64,000 nucleotides of DNA from the NCBI RefSeq assembly GCF_004210375.1, contig NW_027467782.1, positions 19,695,276 through 19,759,275 on the forward strand, in the 5' to 3' direction. Both the position numbers and the translations under genes were made by a program. This stretch comes from Tachypleus tridentatus (taxonomy: Eukaryota > Arthropoda > Merostomata > Xiphosura > Limulidae). This document shows positions 11,382 through 23,259 of this stretch, piece by piece (the stretch's first letter is position 1; the number at the start of each line of letters is the position of its first letter). The notes below the pieces were generated by a model. It made no database searches and was not told the origin of the DNA. It saw only the letters and a program-made list of their open reading frames with translations.

Positions 11382-11672
11382 GTTTCAGTTTTAAGTGTAA
11401 AAAGTTTTTTGTTATAGTTTTAAGTGTAAAAATTGTTTGGATTTTGTATTAAGTGTAAAACTTTGTTTGGTTTTAGTTTCTGGTGTAAAACGTTGGTTTG
11501 TTATAGTTTTAAGGGTAAAAAGTTGTTTGGTTGTAGTTTTACGTGTAAAAAGGTGTTTGGTTTTAGTTTTAAGTGTAAAACGTTGTTTGGTTTTAGTTTT
11601 AAGTGTAAAACGTTGTTTGGTTTTAGTTTTAAGTGTATAACGGTGTTTGGTTTTAGTTTTATAGGTAAAAAA
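11382..11672. repeat. 30-bp tandem repeat, about 9 units
   Basis: The unit is GTTTGGTTTTAGTTTTAAGT followed by GTAAAACGTT. Since 30 is a multiple of three, long open frames appear on both strands (lysine/threonine-rich on minus, phenylalanine-rich on plus). They are products of the repeat and not genes. Confidence 0.9.
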
Positions 11673-11679
11673 TTTTGGT

Positions 11680-13055
11680 GAGCAGACACAGATAGTCCGT
11701 TTTGAAGTTTTCTGATAAAAACCAACGAAAACAACGTAGAGTGAAATTCTCGATAATTGCAGCAACTAAATTAAAATATACATCACGCAATTTATCATTC
11801 TCACAAGTATAGTTGTTAGTACCAAAGTTTACTTATTTCAATTTCTTTTTTAGTTTGATTATTTTGAAATTCTCAAATTTTAATAACGCTTGTCAGTAAT
11901 TGTTTACATTTTGTTCTGTTTAGTACTGGAGACCTATCATACTTTCTACAGAGTTTTCCCCGAAGTAAAGTTGCAAATATTTCGATATGCATAAGATAAA
12001 CATTACCTTTCCTTTTCACGTATTAGAAATCAATTTATAGAGTCAATCAGTTATTTCAAATTTTTGGATATTTCAATAAAAAGTGTAGTTCGAAAACGTA
12101 TTTGAATTGATATCCACTAAATTTATATAGCCCAGTTATCGGTAGTTTCATTGTATTAATTTCCAGGAGGTAATTCTATATAATGATAACTAACATCAAC
12201 CTATTCTGATTCTTGTTATTTTTAGAAAGAAACAAAGCCGAATGTTTTTACCCATAGGAAGGACATTCAAAATAGTAATGCCTCAAGTAAAATAACAAAC
12301 ATTATCACGAGTCTTGAAGGATGACATTCAAAATATTTTATACCAACAGAGCCTCATTATTATCAATCAATAATCTCATATATATCGGAAACTCTGTTAA
12401 CTGAAAGGAATAAGGTACCTTCACATTGCAGACGTTACAACAAATTTACGAAACATAAATCAATGAGACCTCTTTACTTCAAAGAACTGCGAGATTTGTT
12501 TAACGAAAGGAAATCATCAGAGTCAGAGGGTTCTGAGGATTAGAGTAGATAGACAAATTGAGAAACGTAAGCTCCTGAAACATATTTAGATCCACAAGAA
12601 TTGTTTGACCAGTGTTTAACTGAATTAGAAAGCCAGATGCAAGACAACAACAGAAGAACTTCGATGATCGGACGATTTTCTTCACTAATAAGAGGCAGTG
12701 GAACTCGATTTATATTTTCTTGTCCCGAATTTTCACAAACTTCACATCGATAAAAAAAAATCTATGTAAATAGAAAATAAAAAGTTATAAAGTATTTAAA
12801 AATTGCCTTTTTTATCGCTTTAAAAATCTATGTTTGTTTCAAAGAAAATGATCATTTATTACAGAAGCTTTATAAATTATAACTTCACTGTAGACACACA
12901 AGTTGGGGAAAGAATGATTTCAAATTAGTAATTAATATTTTTTGATATACAAAACTGTTTACTTTAAGAGTTATTATTCACTTTATTTGGTGAGTTAATA
13001 TTTAATGATTAAAAATAGCAAGAGTGTTGAAAGTGATTACTTAAGTTTGGTTGTA
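11680..13055. other. AT-rich region, nothing recognised
   Basis: No coding, splice or repeat structure that I can name. A short serine/glutamate-rich stretch near 12500-12680 on the plus strand (SSESEGSED) is interrupted by stops. Confidence 0.35.
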
Positions 13056-13061
13056 TTACGT

Positions 13062-13338
13062 GGCAAACAAACAAACTTACCACGTTGATAGCCCTCGAGT
13101 AGCTTTGTGCTAGCCGTCCCTAATTTAGTAGTGTAAGACGAGAGGGAAGGCAGCTAGCCATCACCACCCACCGCCAACTCTTGGGCTACTCTTTTACCAA
13201 TGAACAGTGGAATTGACCATCACATTATAACGCCCCACGGCTGAAAGAGCGAACATGTTTGGCGCGACGGAGATGCGAACCCGCGACCCTCAGATTACTA
13301 GTCGCACGCCTTAACACGCTTAGCCATCCGGGTCCAAC
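13062..13338 (-). repeat. Main tRNA-derived SINE, full length
   Basis: Reverse-oriented copy with tail (AACAAACAAAC), body and head (box B complement around GCGAACCCGCGACCC, box A complement around 13320). The flanks share ACGTGG followed by C or T and AA on either side, a possible short target-site repeat. Confidence 0.85.
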
Positions 13339-14019
13339 GTGGTAAGAGTCGTACATTGTGTGAGTCAATTATTTACGCCAAGTTACTGTATTTTTGATGT
13401 TATCTCAAGTTTGTATTGTTACACTCAAACGTCACTGCGTAGTTTGCAGAAATTTTGAGGCCTCAATGAACAATTTATAAATATATGGACTACCAACCCA
13501 CTGTGAGCTAGATTGAGAAAATTATTCTTTTCTCAGAAAATTAGTCAATGAGAGAAAACGTGAAGTTAGCTGGTGTGAGAATAATTAACCATATCGAGCG
13601 ATATGATAAAGTTAGTTTCAAAGTTTAATAAATATAATAATTCGTATTGTAAAAGGGGGATCTATATTAATTGGACCATTCTCTGAGGATTTTGATGAGA
13701 AGTAGACAATTTTTTAAAGTTATGATATAACTGTTGTAACCCATGGGGTACTTACTGAGTGAATAATTTAGTAATAGTACTCTGAGAAAAATAGTTTATA
13801 TTGTCAATTATATTCTTAAGTAATTGAATCAGCCCAAGTGGATATTTGAAAATAAAGATTAATTATTTAGAGTTTTGGATACAACTGTGATATTTCATGG
13901 TGTAAATAATTTTTGTACATACGTTTGTCTTATTTTGAAGAGATTATTATTTAAAACAAAAACTGGTAGTTGACTAGAAACAGGAGTCTACCAAAGGTTA
14001 CATGGGGTTAACAGACAAA

Positions 14020-15415
14020 TGGATAAAAAAATATTATTAATAAAATATGTAACGTTGCGAAGGAATGGAAGTCCATTACTAACAAGCAACAGCAGAAATC
14101 TCAGTATAAAGCTGCTTTAGCAACTTATATAGATGGTGTTGTTAAGAAACTAGAAAGTTTGACTGTCAGCATAGATGCTGCTGCCAAAAGAAAGAGAAGA
14201 TGCCAGATATACCATGAGAAGGAAGTTCCATTTCCATGGTTAATCAGTACACGATTAACAATCAACTTAAGTTAACAAATGGATCAACAGTGCCAATAGT
14301 GATTGGAGCATGTTACAGATATTCAGAAGTACCAGCAAATCACAACATGCCAGTGAGTGAAGAATATGTTGGGGACTTAAGAGTGAAGTGCCTACAAGAA
14401 ATTGTTTGCAGTAGTGAGAACCAGTTTACTATATTATGACCAAATGAGAGGCAAACTGCACATGTGAGTGTGTGTGTGTACTTATTGATGGGACAAAGAG
14501 AAAGTGTCCCATAAGAAAATAAAGATAAATGCACTATATTATGTGGGAGACCTGGAGACAACAGTATAAAACATCCATATTTGACCAAATTGTTTAAAAC
14601 ATACCAGTTAGTAGAATCTCAGATACCAGACCGAAAGAAGATTGATGAACCATTGGTGGTCACCACTAGTGGTCAAGAAAAGAAGAGCAAGCAAGACACT
14701 AAGACCTTACAAGTGTCAAAAAGGGGACATCCAGAATGCAGGTTTGTGGGAACTGAAGGAATCATAAAAGAAAGTCCCTCCATTGCAGAAACTTTGGGAC
14801 AATACCTGGGAGAAAATTTAACAGAAGACAAAGGAGATGGTACCAACATAATAGAGAAACAAAAGGGAGTGCTATATCAGACCTATCAAAGACTATATCT
14901 ATGAAAAACATATATATATATAAACGAAGAAGCACTGGCAGTCACCAATAGAACTCAAAAAAATAAGAGCAAACATAACACGAAGATCTTACAAAGGTCA
15001 AAAGGTGATATCACGAAGGTAGGTTTGCAGGAATTGAAGGAAGCGTAAAAGAAACACTTTTCACTGCACCATCTTTGTGACAATTAATAAGGAAAAATCG
15101 AGGAGAAGACAAAGGGGTAAAGCACTTATGGAGCAGAATATTAGAAGGAATTGTTGTACCAAATCAAACAGAGAAAGTATACTGGGAAAGTGTAGCAAAT
15201 CATAACAACAGAATACAGGACTCAACTGATGGAACAAATTCACGAGTTGACTGTGCAAGAACACCTAAGAGCAAAGAAGATAGCGGATAGATCCACTAGT
15301 TATGTTCATTGCCCAGGAATCATCAGAGATGTGAGCAGATCTTGCTGGACATGTACTATCTGCCAATGGGCAATACCAGGAGGTAGGTTGGTGTTACTGT
15401 GGGAGATTTATTGAT
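14020..15415 (+). mobile_element. Ty3/Gypsy-like retroelement fossil
   Basis: Plus-strand pieces resemble, in order, a retropepsin-like region (about 14230-14440), a linker, and an integrase zinc-binding region of the His-His-Cys-Cys type (about 15229-15380). The reverse transcriptase expected between them is not visible. It is broken, with several breaks and a large internal loss. I saw no terminal repeats, so age cannot be judged beyond old. Confidence 0.55.
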
Positions 15416-15419
15416 TAGA

Positions 15420-16030
15420 GATTAATTAATAATGTGATTAATATATGTTTAAGTGCAAATTCTCAATTAATATCTAAGTAGTACTTTATTTAATTAAATA
15501 TTAATAAATTAATTAGGTGATGGATATGTATGTGATATGCAAAATTAAATTAATTAATATACAACTTGGAGTAATAACCAAATTTAATATCAAATTTTTT
15601 TCAAATACTTAATATGAAAACCCATGTTTTTCCAAAACGAGGATGTTATCAGGCAGCATAACATGATCATGTCACTAATGTCAGAGGGCGAGCTGCTAGA
15701 AGTGATGCCATCACCACAAGACGAAGTGTCAACATTGATCTTTTCATGTTATAACACTAGATTTATAGTTTTCGCTCTTAGAGTCACTTTAAAAGTATCT
15801 TATGATTGAAAACAACAACACACTATGATTTCAGTAAATGTAGTTTTACTCTATTAAAAAATAAGACTTCAGATATATGGCATATTTTACATTTTTAAAT
15901 ACGTTATTTTTTTTTTACTTATGTAAAACTCCACTATCTTTTATGCAGGTATGTGTTAATATGTGTTACTTAAACAATGACTCAATGGCTCTCACTTCTA
16001 TATTTCTGTGGACTTATAATGCTAGAAAAT
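15420..16030. other. AT-rich region, nothing recognised
   Basis: Strongly A/T-biased sequence with TTAATTAA-type runs. A 61-codon plus-strand frame at 15624-15809 lacks any recognisable motif. Confidence 0.35.
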
Positions 16031-16044
16031 AAGTTTAGGTAAGC

Positions 16045-16115
16045 GTGATGGGCAGCCACAGATAGCCCATTGTGTATTTGTGTAGCTAACTTTAAACAAA
16101 AATAAACAAACAGTT
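16045..16115 (+). repeat. SINE tail, third family
   Basis: CACAGATAGCCCATTGTGTA followed by an A/C-rich AAATAAACAAAC tail. Reverse copies of the same family are at 17750-17815, 22262-22345 and 43090-43180. Confidence 0.5.
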
Positions 16116-16344
16116 CTACATTTAATTTTCATGGCATAGTTTTGCATTTATAACGTTTCATAGGTATAACACTTATCGATAACAAATCAGCTTACATTTC
16201 TGTAATTAATATATTGTATAACATATATTTGTAATAAACACAAAAATAAATCCGAACAAAAATCAAAGACGCTGCACCAATTAAAAGGATCCCCAGGATA
16301 CAGGCTATAATGTGATATATAAACTGTAGTCTAGATTTTGAAGG

Positions 16345-16425
16345 TGACTGATGACGTAGAAACTACATTGTAGTTGGAAACACTGTCAGATGACGTAGAA
16401 ACCACATTGTGGTTGGAAGCACTGA
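16345..16425. repeat. Two-unit direct repeat of about 40 bp
   Basis: Two copies of GATGACGTAGAAAC, then A or C, CACATTGT and GTTGGA lie about 40 bp apart. No function is evident. Confidence 0.6.
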
Positions 16426-16805
16426 ATGTCAGTTTTAACCTCCACTCTCCAGTGTCACATGAAGAAATTCAAGAGCAATAAAATAATCAAAATCAGTTGA
16501 AATTAGGACAGCGAGATGTGGGTGTTCGAGCCCATGACGACCCACATCTATATCACCCTTTACTACCAGCAAACAACTGTGGGAAAATGACTGCTCTCCA
16601 AAGTAAAGAAGAAGAAATCAAAGTAATAATATATCACCATATGGGGTAAGTAAGATAAACGTACCTCCTGAAATTGGCATTCCAGCCCCAAATATGAAGG
16701 TAAGGAATTAATTAGTAGTGTAGCAGACAAGTAATACTAGAGTGAAGGGGCCCAACCAGTTATGCAAAATAACTAATATAACTCTGAACCACCATCCACT
16801 GTATT

Positions 16806-16989
16806 GTTTGTTTGTTTTGGATTTCTCACAAATCTACTCGCGGGCTGTCTGTGCTAGCCGTCCGTAATTTAGCAGTGTAAGACTCGAGGGAAGGCAGCTA
16901 GTCATCACCATGCACCGCCAACTCTTGGGCTACTCTTTTACCAACGAATAGTGGGATTGACCGCACATTATAACGCCCCCACGGCTGAA
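16806..16989 (-). repeat. Main SINE, truncated (body and tail only)
   Basis: The reverse-oriented body is intact to CCCCCACGGCTGAA, where the tRNA-like head should follow. The sequence instead continues directly into the Penelope fragment, so the 5' part of the SINE is missing. Confidence 0.8.
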
Positions 16990-17740
16990 GTTTATTTTGG
17001 GTTTAAGTTGTTGTATAAGTAAGGTTTCTTTAATTTTCCGTTTGTTTGCTTCTTTATTTAACATTTGAGTGTTTTCTATGGTTATGTTGTGTTTATTTGA
17101 CTTGCAGTGTTCGAAAACGTGTGAAGGTGACTTTTATGTTCTTTGAATCTGGTTTCCATTTTTCTACTTGTTTCTCAATATAGAAGTCGTGGCAGTTATC
17201 AAATTGTATTTTATAAATAATGTTGGTGTGGTGTTTGTCAGTGTAAAGGAACGCTTTTATACCTATATTAATATAGATATAATTATATTCAAACATCGTT
17301 GTTTTTTGTTTTTGGAATTTCGCACAAAGCTACTCGAGGGTTATCTGTGCTAGCCGTCCCTAATTTAGCAGTGTAAGACTAGAGGGAAGGCAGCTAGTCA
17401 TCACCACCCACCGCCAACTCTTGGGCTACTCTTTTACCAACGAATAGTGGGATTGACCGTCACATTATACACCCCCACGGCTGGGAGAGCGAGCATGTTT
17501 AGCGCAACGCGGGCGCGAACCCGCGACCCTCGGATTACGAGTCGCACGCCTTACGCGCTTGGCCATGCCAGGCCTTCAAACATCGAACACCGCCCTCCAC
17601 TTCCGACACTCATTTACACAACCCCTTCGAAATATGTGGTCAGCTTTCGGTCAGTTACCTCTTTCTTTGTGAACCTGACGATGACCAAAGAAGGTCGAAA
17701 CGTTGTTCGCTCTTCTATATAAAATATTTTCTCAACCAGG
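16990..17740 (-). mobile_element. Penelope-like element fragment, GIY-YIG region
   Basis: On the minus strand near 17093-17260 the residues NIIYKIQFDNCHDFYI resemble the start of the GIY-YIG endonuclease domain of Penelope-like retroelements (typically VYKI..., NC..FYIG). The downstream/terminal sequence at 17586-17740 recurs at 4700-4950 and 11260. The copy is incomplete and decayed. It is interrupted by the SINE at 17299-17574. Confidence 0.5.
17299..17574 (-). repeat. Main SINE nested in Penelope fragment, perfect TSD
   Basis: A full-length reverse SINE flanked by identical 11-bp repeats TTCAAACATCG at 17288-17298 and 17575-17585. This gives exact ends: tail at 17299 and tRNA-like head start at 17574. 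The 11-bp target-site duplication is typical of LINE-mobilised SINEs. Confidence 0.92.
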
Positions 17741-17749
17741 CTATTAGCC

Positions 17750-17815
17750 CACATTTAGAATCTAAACTTGTTTTCAAGCATTGTAAGTCCGCAGACATAC
17801 CACCGAGCTACTGGG
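17750..17815 (-). repeat. Degenerate SINE head, third family
   Basis: GTAAGTCCGCAGACATACCA is the reverse of a tRNA-like head. Similar sequence is at 18950-19015 and 19640-19715. Confidence 0.45.
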
Positions 17816-18113
17816 AAGACTGGTTTCCTCAATGAACAAGTCTAGTATGATAAACTATGCCACAAGAAGCAACCAAAACGCTTGTGAATTTTTGTTCCAA
17901 ACAAATTGATGTCAAAGAATCATTTTACATGTACTGGAGTGTATTGCATGATAACAGTGGAGTCATAAATTAATTATAAAACACGAAGTACAAGTTCATG
18001 ACAGGAATAATAAACTTTCTTCCACTTTCACCATTATACTTAACTAAATGTTTTCAAACGAAACTTACTGGCTTATATCAACTTACTTTAGTTGAAAAGA
18101 AAATCTCTATAAG

Positions 18114-18382
18114 GTCCGGCATGGCCAGGTGGGTTAAGGCGTTCGACTCGTAAACCACGGGTTCGAATCCCCGTCGCACCAAATATACTAACCCTTACAG
18201 CCGTGTGGGCGTTATAAAGTGACAGTCAATCCCGCTATTCGTTGGTAAAAGAGTAACCCAGGAGTTGGTGGTGGATGGTGATGGCTAGCTGCCTTCCCTC
18301 TACTCTTACACTGCAGAATTACGGACGGCTAGCGCAGGTAGCCCTCAAATAGCTTTGCGCAAAATTTATAAACAAACAAAAC
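18114..18382 (+). repeat. Main tRNA-derived SINE, full length
   Basis: The head has TGGCCAGGTGG and GGTTCGAATCC (perfect box B). A few bases are missing in the anticodon-arm region (CTCGTAAACCACGGG). The body and the AAACAAACAAAA tail are complete. Confidence 0.88.
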
Positions 18383-18384
18383 TT

Positions 18385-18945
18385 CTACGTCCTTCAATTC
18401 ACGTTTTGTTGAAACAAATAAGTAGAAGAAAATGAGAAAAAAAAATTAAAAATACAAAATCCCATGTATGGTATTATACCCAGACGTATTATATGACACT
18501 AGGGGGAGTTACTTAACATTAAGAAAATCATTTGTTTTAAATATTTATGCCAGGCCAGACCATGAGATTAATAAACCTGATAATAAACCTCACTCGTGTA
18601 TCACCTGTTGTGGTGGACACAGAACACCAGATTTCCTACCCTTGTGATAACGTTTGTCCATAGTTCTTGTCTATTCGACAGTCTCTCTCGTACCTTCTAA
18701 GCCTGATATATATACACCTACCCCACAGAAGAGCTTCGTGATGTGTTTACTGGCGCCGCCTACCTGCAGCTGAGGGAATTCGTTCCAAATCTGTATTCTC
18801 AACAACACGATTGTTTAAAATAGTTTCTATATAATGGTGCTTATGGACATTTTTGCTTGTATATTGTTGCTGTATTTTTGAAAATATGAGAGTCAAAATT
18901 CTTATTTCAAAACATGAAAAGCTACTGAGAACTAAATGTTATTCG
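18385..18945. other. Unassigned region
   Basis: Nothing recognisable. Less AT-rich around 18560-18790. No coding frame or terminal repeat could be established. Confidence 0.3.
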
Positions 18946-18949
18946 CTCC

Positions 18950-19715
18950 ATGGGGAATCGAATTTTGGAATGTAGCGTTGTAAGTCCGGACACTTACTGC
19001 CAATTCATCGCAGTGATCATAGAAAGAACATCTATGGTACTTAAATAAGGTACCTGTGAAGTTATGATTCTGACCAAAAATATGGTTTAAGGTTTCTAAT
19101 ATCAAACAGTTTCCCTTTCTGACGGAACAATTTTAACCCGATTTCTCTGACATTTCAACTGCTTTTAATCGTTGTTCGATATTTGAAGACACGTATGAAC
19201 AAACCTACAGAGGGTCAAACACATTATACTAAAACGAGTTTCACACCTCTGAGTTAAACTTTAGAAATTATATCACAAACAATTCTAGTTCAGTCCCTAA
19301 GGGGTCACTTGGCATATTGTCCATTGTGATGATTCACTCCTAACTACAACTAGGCTCCAAGACCTTTTTTGTGAGATGCATATCAACAATACAATAAAAA
19401 ATACTTTGGCGTGGAGGTCGCACCAACTAAAACGAGAAATCTATAACCCAGAAATTCATGTTAACACAATAATATATTATAGTGGTATTATTATTGTCAC
19501 TATTGTAGGACTTTCTTTGATCTACGTGTTTTTAGAACATCAGGAATATATATATATATATTTGTGATTACAATTAATGTTATACATAGTCTATTTTAAA
19601 TCACTTTGCACGAAATTTCGTTTTGGATGAAATACTATCTGCTGCGTCTACTTTGGGGATTAGGATTCCGGATTTTAGCGTTGTAGTACAAAATCTTACC
19701 GCTATTACCGCTTAC
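18950..19715 (-). repeat. Two degenerate SINE heads and intervening DNA
   Basis: GGGGAATCGAATTTTGGAAT with GCGTTGTAAGTCCGGACA (18950-19015) and a second, similar block (19640-19715) are reverse, decayed tRNA-like heads. The stretch between them shows no gene. An AT microsatellite lies near 19545. Confidence 0.4.
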
Positions 19716-19718
19716 AAT

Positions 19719-20800
19719 TAATGTTGGAGTACCACAAGGTTCTGTTCTGGGCCCTTTATTATTTCTCATTTATATAAATGATATTCTTTACCAACAGTTT
19801 TTTGGAGATATCCAAGCCTATGCCGATGATATTGCTGTTGTTTATAGTAAGCCAAATCTAATTAATGAAGCCATTATTTCTAGTGATCTTAATAAAATTA
19901 AAATTGGCTTTTCTATAATGACTTATCCTTAAATATATCTAAATCTTTTCTTCTTCAGTTTAACCTTTATGGTGTCATTCCAGCTTTTCCTTCTATTTTT
20001 TATCATTCTAGTGATTGTTATACTTACCCTAATTGTAAGTGTCCCAAATTGACTCAAGTTTCCTCTGTTAAATATTTAGGAATTATTTTAGATCGAAAAT
20101 TAAATTGGCAATTTCATATTAATTCTTTAGTTAATAAATTAAAATATAGTTCTATGCTAATTTTTGAACTTAGTCATTGTGCTCCTTATCATATTTTGTT
20201 AAGTGTATATTATGCTCTCTTTCAATCTTTCTTACAATATTGTATTTCAATTTGGGGTGGCACATATAAGACTTTTTTAATTCCTATTCACAAGTTGCAA
20301 AAAAGTGTTTTCTCTCTTATTTTACTCATAGGCTTGATACCGATTTCAGTAAATTTAACTCCCCACTTTCATATGATAAACTTTATTTATATTTTTTAGC
20401 TTTATCTACATTGCATGTTTCTTTTAATAGGCCTTTTAAAGTCACTTCATATTTTACACGACTTCAATCTTTTTTTCCAATTAATGTACCCACACCACGT
20501 AAAACAGTTACACTTCATCAATATCTTTATTTGGCACCTCGTATTCATAATTTTATTCCTTATAGTATAAGATCTTCTATTAATCGTGTTAATCAAAAGA
20601 AATACTTAAAACAATGGATCTTAAATACTGATTATAATATTCTGGGAACTTTATATTGATTTTGTAAGTTTTGATTTTACATTATTATGTGTTTAACCAT
20701 CACAGGACGAGTTAACTCTTTGTTGATGGTTTTATATTGATATTTGATTTTTTGTGTCTAATTTATTGCTTAATAAATTTATTATTATTATTATTATTAT
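19719..20800 (+). mobile_element. 5'-truncated LINE (non-LTR retrotransposon)
   Basis: The reading opens inside the reverse-transcriptase domain with GVPQGSVLGPLLFLIYIND, followed by the catalytic YADD motif (AYADDIAVVY at about 19820). A shifted frame then gives SSVKYLGIILDRKLNW (about 20060), typical of the RT thumb of Jockey/I-like LINEs. A further frame (20411-20659) covers the C-terminal region. At least two frameshifts separate these parts, so the copy is dead. The 3' end is a run of TTA/ATT triplets (20780-20802), as in I-type elements. About a kilobase of a normally 4-6 kb element remains, the usual result of incomplete reverse transcription. Confidence 0.85.
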
Positions 20801-21024
20801 TATTCTACCAGCACAAATAGTGTGCTGCATGTTGTGCTTATTAACAAAATACTCGAAGAAACATTTGTATAATTTATATTATTAAGAATTTTCCTTGTTC
20901 TCTTTACTTAAATTTAACGTTTAGGTTTTAAGAATGATTTTATAGTGAAGTTAGTTCATAGCGTTGACACTAGGGCATGTCTTTTATATATTGCCCCAAA
21001 TAGAAAAGTTCCAATCTAGTCAAA

Positions 21025-21200
21025 CTGCGCGCAGCCTGGTGGTTAGCGTGCTAGACTAAGAATTGAAGAGGATAATATCGTAGATATGATTTCCATAAAC
21101 ACGCTCTACACTTTCGGCTGCTTTATAAAAGCAACAATCTATTACACCATTTGATTTAAAACCTGCTCTTCCCAGTTGCTTAACGCACGCGCGAATAAGG
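21025..21200 (+). repeat. Possible fourth tRNA-derived repeat
   Basis: GCAGCCTGGTGGTTAGCGTG with CTAGACTAAGAATTG has a tRNA-like box A and anticodon arm. Only one copy is visible in the window, and no intact box B follows. Confidence 0.35.
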
Positions 21201-21599
21201 TGTCATCCGGGTCGAAAATTCGATTTCAGTTTGCAACCATTGAATTTTTTCTTTATATTACCACTTGACTGAACTTAACGATTTTTTTTAAAGGAATGAT
21301 ATTCCAAATGCTCTTTTAATGTTACTCAAAGAAACACCAAACCTTCAATCAGTGAAAAATTTAGAAATATACCACGTGGTGCGTGAACTTAGAATCCAAG
21401 CAGAGGTATAATTTTGGTGGCTATGAAATACTAAATACAAAATAACCAAAGAACTGTATTAAATTCACAAGTTTTAAATCAAAATCATGCACTACATTCT
21501 TTTTTTTGCCACATAGTTATCAGTAGATAACACATAATTTATCTGCTTGTTTATTTATTGAAAATGTTTATGCAACACTACATAAGGGTTCATATAGTC

Positions 21600-21720
21600 G
21601 TTCTCTATATTGGACTGACAGACTAAAGGGAAATTAGCTAACCAACAGCACCCACTGCTAACTCCTGGGCCACTCTTGTCTGTCCGATAATTGAGATTTG
21701 ACCGTCACTGTCTTTGAAAT
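21600..21720 (-). repeat. SINE body fragment, divergent family
   Basis: CACCCACTGCTAACTCCTGG, then GCCACTCTTG and TTTGACCGTCACTGT match the SINE body, but with consistent differences from the main family. Confidence 0.5.
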
Positions 21721-21784
21721 GTATCCTTACGCTATAGAAGTACTATTTTCTATACTTCACCTGGAAAGCATTGTTCACGTTCGT

Positions 21785-22062
21785 TTTTTTGTTCGTTTTG
21801 AATTTCGTGCAAAGCTACGCGGGGGCTATCTGCGCTCGCCGTCCCTAATTTTGCAGTGTAAGATTAGAGGAAAGGCAGCTAGTCATCACCACCCACCGCC
21901 AACTCTTGGGCTAGTCTTTTACCAACGAATAGTGGGATTGACTGTTACATTATAACGCCCCCACGGCTGAAAGGGTGAGCATGTTTGGTGCGACTTTGAT
22001 TCAAATCCGCGACCCTCGGTTTACGGGTCGAACGCCTTAACACACTTGGCCATGCCGGGCAA
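21785..22062 (-). repeat. Main tRNA-derived SINE, full length
   Basis: Reverse copy with tail, body and head. Flanking AAAGCATTGTT (about 21770) and AAACATTGCTT (about 22063) may be a decayed target-site repeat. Confidence 0.85.
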
Positions 22063-22261
22063 ACATTGCTTACTCTGTTTAAATGTTTTAGAAAAAGAAA
22101 TCCTTTCTTTGTCGGGAGAGAAATGAAAACGATATTATAATCACATAACCTTGGAAGGTTTTTTCGTGATGCATATGAATATTTGTGAAAAATTAAAATA
22201 ACTTGAACATATTTATTTGTTTAATTACCTGAATCTGACTGATACTTATTGATTTGAGTGT

Positions 22262-22345
22262 TTGTTGTTAAGCGAAAAGTTACACAATGGGATCTCTGTA
22301 CGATGCCCATCACGTGTATCGAAATTTGATTTTGAACGTTATTAA
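22262..22345 (-). repeat. Third-family SINE fragment
   Basis: TTACACAATGGGATCTCTGT, then CATCACGTGTATCGAAATTT is the reverse of a tRNA-derived SINE with an AATGGGCTATCTGT-type body. Confidence 0.5.
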
Positions 22346-22429
22346 TACACATTTAGCACAAAATGTTTTTTTATTCCGTATGTTAATTATCAATAACTAC
22401 CGATCAGAAGTTTGCGTCCTCTGGTGGGA

Positions 22430-22495
22430 CAGAAGTAAGTCTGCGGAATTAAAAGGGAAGTTCGATCGCCCAATGTGGCTTTGATGGGAGAAACA
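22430..22495 (+). repeat. Second-family SINE, internally deleted
   Basis: GTAAGTCTGCGGAATTAAAA, then CGATCGCCCAATGTGGCTTT. The head and 3' parts are joined with the middle missing. Confidence 0.5.
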
Positions 22496-22759
22496 CACCT
22501 ACAGACGTTTGTGTGGCGCCATCTGTTTTAATTTCTTTGTATGTCTTTCGATAGAATATGCATAATATACTGATGCATGCACTGATTTATGGAGTATGCT
22601 AAACTTGGATAAGATTTTAAAGTGACGCATTAGAATGAAATATAGGAAATGCTTTAGAAAGTTCAGTTTAGTTGTTGCTTTACTGATCTAAAACTTTACT
22701 TCACTCTGTGAGTGCTTTTGTTGAAATAAGAAACGAAAGACGAAAACGAACCATTTGAA

Positions 22760-23259
22760 NNNNNNNNNNNNNNNNNNNNNNNNNNNNNNNNNNNNNNNNN
22801 NNNNNNNNNNNNNNNNNNNNNNNNNNNNNNNNNNNNNNNNNNNNNNNNNNNNNNNNNNNNNNNNNNNNNNNNNNNNNNNNNNNNNNNNNNNNNNNNNNNN
22901 NNNNNNNNNNNNNNNNNNNNNNNNNNNNNNNNNNNNNNNNNNNNNNNNNNNNNNNNNNNNNNNNNNNNNNNNNNNNNNNNNNNNNNNNNNNNNNNNNNNN
23001 NNNNNNNNNNNNNNNNNNNNNNNNNNNNNNNNNNNNNNNNNNNNNNNNNNNNNNNNNNNNNNNNNNNNNNNNNNNNNNNNNNNNNNNNNNNNNNNNNNNN
23101 NNNNNNNNNNNNNNNNNNNNNNNNNNNNNNNNNNNNNNNNNNNNNNNNNNNNNNNNNNNNNNNNNNNNNNNNNNNNNNNNNNNNNNNNNNNNNNNNNNNN
23201 NNNNNNNNNNNNNNNNNNNNNNNNNNNNNNNNNNNNNNNNNNNNNNNNNNNNNNNNNNN
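22760..23259. other. Assembly gap, exactly 500 N
   Basis: A round-number run of N marks a scaffold join of unknown true size. It lies between the two copies of the segmental duplication and next to the broken left end of the longer DIRS fossil, so order and distance across it are not proven by sequence. Confidence 0.98.

Noticed and set aside
11412-11765. Lysine/threonine-rich protein of 117 residues
   Set aside because: Product of a 30-bp tandem repeat open on both strands.
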